A stretch of DNA of 16,031 nt from NCBI GenBank assembly GCA_943913325.1, contig CALTXP010000033.1, positions 1-16,031 of the forward strand, in the 5' to 3' direction. Numbering within the stretch: position 1 is the stretch's first letter; every line of letters begins with the position of its first letter. Shown piece after piece: positions 12,514-16,031 of this stretch. Under the pieces are notes generated by a model. It was given only the letters and a program-made list of their open reading frames with translations. It was not told the DNA's origin and did no database searches. The stretch is from an uncultured Anaerococcus sp. GTDB lineage: Bacteria > Bacillota > Clostridia > Tissierellales > Peptoniphilaceae. The translations under genes were made by a program, and so were the position numbers.

Positions 12514-14685
12514 TTAAGCTTCTTCGTAAGAGTTTCTTCTTTTCATAGCAAATGCTATAGCCATGATAGCTACACCTGCTACGATGAAGATTAGTGAACC
12601 AATACCACCTGTTTGTGGGATTGTTACTTTTTTATTTACTACTTGTGTAAAGCCTTTATCATCTTTAAGCTTACCAGCATCTAATGTAGTTTCTCCTTCA
12701 GAATCTTTATCTACTGTGAAGTCTATTGGAGCTTTAAGTTCAGAGTATCCTTTTGGAGCTTTTGTTTCTTCTAGTTGATAGTCTCCTGGCATAATACCTG
12801 TAACTTTGAAGAAACCATCTTCATCTGATTTAAATACTGCTGCGTTATCTTTACTATCTTCAAATATCCATTCACTTTGAGCTTTTTCATAAGCTTTATC
12901 TCTAGCTTCTTTTAATGTAGCAATATTTTCTTTATCAGGATTTTCTTCTGTAGCTTTTGCTACTGCATCTTTGTATGCTTTTTCAGCTTTTACATATGCT
13001 TCTTGATCAGCTTCTAATGTTTTTCCATCTTTTGCAGTTAAGTATTTATTGCCTTTTTTAACAACAAATTCTGCATCTTTTAATCCTGTTCCTTCTTGAT
13101 CAACTTTTTGGAATCTATGTCCATAAGTTACTACTGCTGGTTCTTGTGGATTTAATGGACTAGGATTTTTTGTTTTTTTATCCTCGATTTTAATAGAACC
13201 GTCTTTATCTTTTACATATGTTACTTCATCACCAGGTGTAAATTCCTCTACAACTTTGTATTGTCTATCTTTGTCAAGATTTTTCCAAGTATGAGTTCTT
13301 TCATCTCCTGTTAATGTTACTGTTGCTTCTTGGTCATCAGTAAATTCTACTGGTTTACCAGTATGAGCATCTACAAGAGTAGCTTTTACTTCTTCACCTT
13401 CAGACCATCCACCTTCTATCTCAGGGAAGTCTTTTTCTACTGTTAAGTCACCTGTTTTTTGATTTGGTTTTGTTGGATATGGTGTGTTACCGTGTCCTGG
13501 GTTATTACCAAAGTGGAATATAACATCATTTCTTTCTGGTCTTTGTACTTTTGCTTTATCATTTACTGTTGCTGAATAAGTGATATGAACTCTTGTCTCT
13601 TCTTTTTGACCATTTATCATATCAAGACCTGATTCTGTTAATTCTAATTCAAATCCATTACCATCTTCTTTAACAGTATAATCAGCATCATCTAATGCAG
13701 TTTCACTATCCTTAGGACCAATAGCTACTTTCATGCTATCTTTATTAAATGTAAGACCTTCTGTCATTTGGTCTGTCCATGCTGATGTTTTATATTTAGC
13801 ATTTACAGGTACTAATGTTTCGATTTCGTAAGGAACTTTATCACCTACATTAACATCTTCTACAATAGTATTATCAATTTCATTTCTATCTTTATTAGCG
13901 TCAGCTTTACCTGCAAAGTCTTTATCAACTTTTGGTTGATCTAATAATGTATTTTTTGGATATACGTGAAGCTTATCATTTGTATCAAATCTTTTTCCAT
14001 CAGAATTGAATACTGGAAGAGTTAATCCAAATGGAACAGCTGCTGCGTCAGCAATAGATTTACCTTCATCATCTCCAGATAAGCTTGAGTCAGCATCTTC
14101 TACGAACCAATAATTTCCATCTTCTAGATTTATTTCCACACCTTCTTTAGTTGTAGTAACTTTTTCCTCAGGCTTAGCATCTTTACCTAGTAATCCTTCA
14201 ACTTTTTCAACTGTATCGTAATTAGCTGGTTCATCTAACATTTGTTTATAGTCATCTTCGTCATTAACTTTATATATATAGAACTTAACACCAGCTAATC
14301 CTTTAGCATCATCACCAAAGAATCCAGATATATTATCTATTTGATTACCATCGTATTGAGTCTTTCCATCTTTACCAGTAATAAAAGATTCTCCATCTTT
14401 AGCTGATTTTGGGAAACCTTCTAAGCTGTTCATTTTAATTTTGTGAAGCACAACTGTTGTTTTGCTAGCAGCTGATTCTTCTTTATTATCAGCTGGTTTT
14501 TCTTCATCTTCACTAGGTTCTTCTGGTTTATTGTCATCAGGATTTGCCGTATCTTCTACAGTTGTATTTTCTGAAACATCACCAGTTTCAGCAGCATTAG
14601 CAGATGTGAATGGTGCTACTAGGATACCAAGAACCATTGCAAAAGCTGATAAGAACGACAAAATTTTATTTGTTGCTTTTTTCAT
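12514..14685 (-). CDS. Major pilin shaft subunit (SpaA/FimA-type, sortase-polymerised)
   Basis: The protein has 723 residues. ATG 14685 is chosen because AAAAGGAG precedes it; the ATG 7 codons upstream would encode the ribosome site. It has a signal peptide (about 1-32, ending ANAA) and an acidic Pro/Glu/Asp linker to about 73. The N-terminal pilin domain has GLAGVKFYIYKV and GNYWFVED. The pilin motif VYPKN (241-245) contains the lysine joined by class C sortase. A D2-type isopeptide domain follows, then a Cna-B domain (about 410-490). The C-terminal Cna-B/SpaA domain holds the E-box YQLEETKAPKGY (636-647). The sorting signal IPQTG (689-693), a hydrophobic helix and a KRRNSYEEA tail end the protein. 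Pilin monomers are linked covalently into a wall-anchored fibre. The C-terminal domain carries a helical insertion at about 559-604. No sortase gene is present in the window. Confidence 0.92.
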   Translation of the reverse strand: MKKATNKILSFLSAFAMVLGILVAPFTSANAAETGDVSENTTVEDTANPDDNKPEEPSEDEEKPADNKEESAASKTTVVLHKIKMNSLEGFPKSAKDGESFITGKDGKTQYDGNQIDNISGFFGDDAKGLAGVKFYIYKVNDEDDYKQMLDEPANYDTVEKVEGLLGKDAKPEEKVTTTKEGVEINLEDGNYWFVEDADSSLSGDDEGKSIADAAAVPFGLTLPVFNSDGKRFDTNDKLHVYPKNTLLDQPKVDKDFAGKADANKDRNEIDNTIVEDVNVGDKVPYEIETLVPVNAKYKTSAWTDQMTEGLTFNKDSMKVAIGPKDSETALDDADYTVKEDGNGFELELTESGLDMINGQKEETRVHITYSATVNDKAKVQRPERNDVIFHFGNNPGHGNTPYPTKPNQKTGDLTVEKDFPEIEGGWSEGEEVKATLVDAHTGKPVEFTDDQEATVTLTGDERTHTWKNLDKDRQYKVVEEFTPGDEVTYVKDKDGSIKIEDKKTKNPSPLNPQEPAVVTYGHRFQKVDQEGTGLKDAEFVVKKGNKYLTAKDGKTLEADQEAYVKAEKAYKDAVAKATEENPDKENIATLKEARDKAYEKAQSEWIFEDSKDNAAVFKSDEDGFFKVTGIMPGDYQLEETKAPKGYSELKAPIDFTVDKDSEGETTLDAGKLKDDKGFTQVVNKKVTIPQTGGIGSLIFIVAGVAIMAIAFAMKRRNSYEEA

Positions 14686-14706
14686 ACTTTGTTTTCTCCT
14701 TTTCAT

Positions 14707-15240
14707 TAAATTTTTTGCGAAAAAGCAATTGTTGATAAATAATAAAAAAGTTAAGTGGATAAATTAATATCTCTTATGTAATATCAACTTAGATTAATTA
14801 TAATATCAACTAATTTGATTCTTTACTAAAAACTCTAAAAAATACTTAAAAAGAATCACTAGTATTTTTTTAAGATAAAAATTATCTTCGCATGGTTAGA
14901 GAAACTAAGCTCAAATTTAATTATCAAAAAGTAAGATTTTATTAAAATAAGCTAAATAAAATAAGTAACTAAAAGATGTTTACTTTTCATAAATTAAATT
15001 AATAAGTTACTCTTACTCTATTATACATTTGAGCGATAAAGCATACAAGACCTTTTATATAGGAATTAGCTACTTTTAGCATTATTTCCCAACAATTATA
15101 AAGAAATTATACACTTTGTATAGAGCTTTTTATTAAACTCATATGATCTATAATTCATACTAGCTTAGTATACTATGTTTTTTTATATAATGCAAACTAT
15201 TTTTACAATATCTTAATATGTGTTTTGATATAATTAATTT
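14707..15240. other. AT-rich upstream region of the pilin gene
   Basis: There is no open frame with a ribosome site on either strand and no clear RNA gene. It holds the pilin leader and promoter and the paired direct repeat at 14779-14813. A TATAAT-like box on the minus strand (14802-14797) lies between the two repeat copies, but it lacks a good -35. Confidence 0.5.
14779..14813 (-). promoter_or_regulatory. Paired direct repeat upstream of the pilin gene, LytTR-type operator candidate
   Basis: On the minus strand the 11-mer AGTTGATATTA occurs twice (14811-14801 and 14789-14779) with a 22-bp period, two helix turns. The 9-mers TTAGTTGAT (14813-14805) and TAAGTTGAT (14791-14783) match the LytTR-family consensus (T/A)(A/C)(C/A)GTTN(A/G)(T/G) at 8 and 9 of 9 positions. 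They are 13 bp apart, within the 12-13 bp usual for this family. The site lies about 95-130 bases before the pilin start. Confidence 0.45.
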
Positions 15241-15252
15241 TTAGCTAAGCTA

Positions 15253-15566
15253 GAGATTCCTCTACCTTGGTCGAAATGAATGGACCCGAGTATATTGCGT
15301 ACAATAATCCATCTCGACTAAGCGAATGCAATGAGCGCATGGAGAGATCTCTTGATTCTTGGATTATTTTCGTATTTACGTGTACCGGAGATTTCTACAT
15401 TTCACTCCACTTCGTTTCGTACAGTCGAAATAGTTAAGGTGTCTTTCCATCTCGACCGAGCGGAGTGAGTGGGGAGATCTCATTTTCATATTTGGTATTT
15501 ATTGTATTTACGAGTTCACGAGATTTCTCCGTTCCATTCCGCTTTGCTCCATTCCAGTCGAAATGG
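15253..15566. repeat. Hairpin-repeat array 3, inverted relative to arrays 1 and 2
   Basis: On the plus strand the order is: a short divergent unit (15253-15278, reading GAGATTCC to GGTCGAAATG), the complement of a reverse unit (15309-15351), the complement of a forward unit (15388-15433), the complement of a short-type reverse unit (15448-15482), and the complement of a forward unit (15520-15566). The linkers here do not carry the CAATTACTTAATA consensus of arrays 1 and 2. The array fills the space between the pilin promoter region and the terminator of the next surface-protein gene. Confidence 0.85.
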
Positions 15567-15601
15567 GTTTGGGGGTTTTCTCTCTTTATTAATTTATAAC
15601 A

Positions 15602-15634
15602 AAAAAGATTCTAGCTATTAACTAGAATCTTTTT
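15602..15634. terminator. Rho-independent terminator of the YPSTG surface-protein gene
   Basis: AAAAAGATTCTAG (15602-15614) pairs perfectly with CTAGAATCTTTTT (15622-15634) around a 7-nt loop. The minus-strand side ends in six T. It lies about 10 bases after the stop codon at 15644-15646. Confidence 0.85.
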
Positions 15635-15643
15635 CTTCTATTA

Positions 15644-16031
15644 TTATCTAAGCCCATCTGCTTTTTTATTACTTTGTCTAATACCATAATATGTTATAGC
15701 TGCTAACATTATAGCTGTTCCTATGATTGTAAGAGCAAGTTTAGGTCCAAAGCCACCTGTTGATGGGTAGCTTGCCCTTGGTGTTTCTGGTTTGTTTCCT
15801 ATTTTAACAGGTTGGTTTTGTTCTAAGATACTATCTACTGTTATGCTAGGTAAATCATCACTAGAAATAGTATCTTTTTCGCCATTCAAATGATTAAATT
15901 CTAGGCTTGATAATGGACTGTAATTTCCACTTTCCCCATCAAATTCTACAATAGAAGTTTTTGTTATAGTTTCATTGCCTTGGTCTATACTAAAGCTATC
16001 AGAGCTATCTGATACTAGTTTAAATCCATCG
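15644..16031 (-). CDS. LPXTG-type surface protein, C-terminal part only (5' end outside window)
   Basis: The frame is open from the window edge (first full codon at 16030) to TAA 15644, giving 128 residues. A TTG at 15889 could be taken as a start, but the frame continues upstream without a stop and with protein-like composition (DGFKLVSDSSDSFSIDQGNE), so this is the end of a larger protein. It carries a Ser/Thr/Asp/Glu-rich stalk, a YPSTG sorting signal about 39 residues from the end, a hydrophobic helix (KLALTIIGTAIMLAAITYYG) and the positive tail RQSNKKADGLR. Sortase would cut between Thr and Gly and attach it to the wall or pilus. Its position upstream of the pilin gene makes a minor pilin or adhesin likely, but the defining domains are not visible. 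Confidence 0.8.
   Translation of the reverse strand, partial: DGFKLVSDSSDSFSIDQGNETITKTSIVEFDGESGNYSPLSSLEFNHLNGEKDTISSDDLPSITVDSILEQNQPVKIGNKPETPRASYPSTGGFGPKLALTIIGTAIMLAAITYYGIRQSNKKADGLR

Noticed and set aside
14462..14767. Plus-strand frame of 101 codons opposite the pilin N-terminus
   Set aside because: It lies antisense to the acidic linker and signal peptide of the pilin, has Ser/Leu-rich composition, and lacks a ribosome site.
14707..15240. Riboswitch or small RNA in the pilin upstream region
   Set aside because: I found no stable GC-containing stem or known riboswitch core by eye; the region is nearly pure A/T.

Overview
The window comes from a very AT-rich, Gram-positive (Firmicutes-type) genome. 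The evidence is strong AGGAGG-like ribosome binding sites, several lipobox lipoproteins, a sortase-anchored pilin with an IPQTG signal, and a CpsC/CpsD-style polysaccharide operon. The overall style suggests an anaerobic coccus of the Peptoniphilaceae (Anaerococcus, Peptoniphilus or Finegoldia-like). That placement is an inference from protein style and base composition, not from a marker gene.

Layout. Positions 1-494 hold no recognisable gene. Positions 495-791 are an internally deleted IS3-family element that keeps both terminal inverted repeats and abuts a terminator. Three small minus-strand genes follow (871-2108): a GyrI-like protein, a tiny lipoprotein and a YtxH-like protein with an amphipathic tail. 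They diverge from a plus-strand lipoprotein (2255-3400) with two FMN-binding domains, each with a flavinylation motif, probably an extracellular electron-transfer protein. After a shared terminator lies a small membrane protein (3511-3834) and then hairpin-repeat array 1 (3864-4360).

Positions 4376-8198 are a five-gene, translationally coupled minus-strand operon for a surface polysaccharide: a membrane GT2 glycosyltransferase, a second GT-A glycosyltransferase, a Wzz/CpsC-like co-polymerase, a CpsD-like protein that has lost its Walker motifs, and an SH3b lipoprotein. A glutamate:sodium symporter gene (gltS, 8295-9473) diverges from it. Array 2 (9514-10675) follows, with a small GIY-YIG nuclease gene (9831-10127) lodged inside it.

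The right third is surface-related and on the minus strand: a Lys/Asn-rich tail-anchored protein (10743-11834), a broken membrane-protein gene (12019-12420), a major pilin shaft subunit (12514-14685), array 3 in opposite orientation (15253-15566), and the 3' end of another LPXTG-type surface protein with a YPSTG signal (15644-16031). The pilin probably polymerises through a class C sortase that is not in the window. A LytTR-type direct repeat lies upstream of the pilin gene.

The most unusual feature is the set of three arrays of alternating, mutually complementary units of about 45 bp. They have conserved linkers of about 40 bp, and in one array a GIY-YIG nuclease gene replaces a linker. This may be a nuclease-associated mobile palindromic-repeat system.
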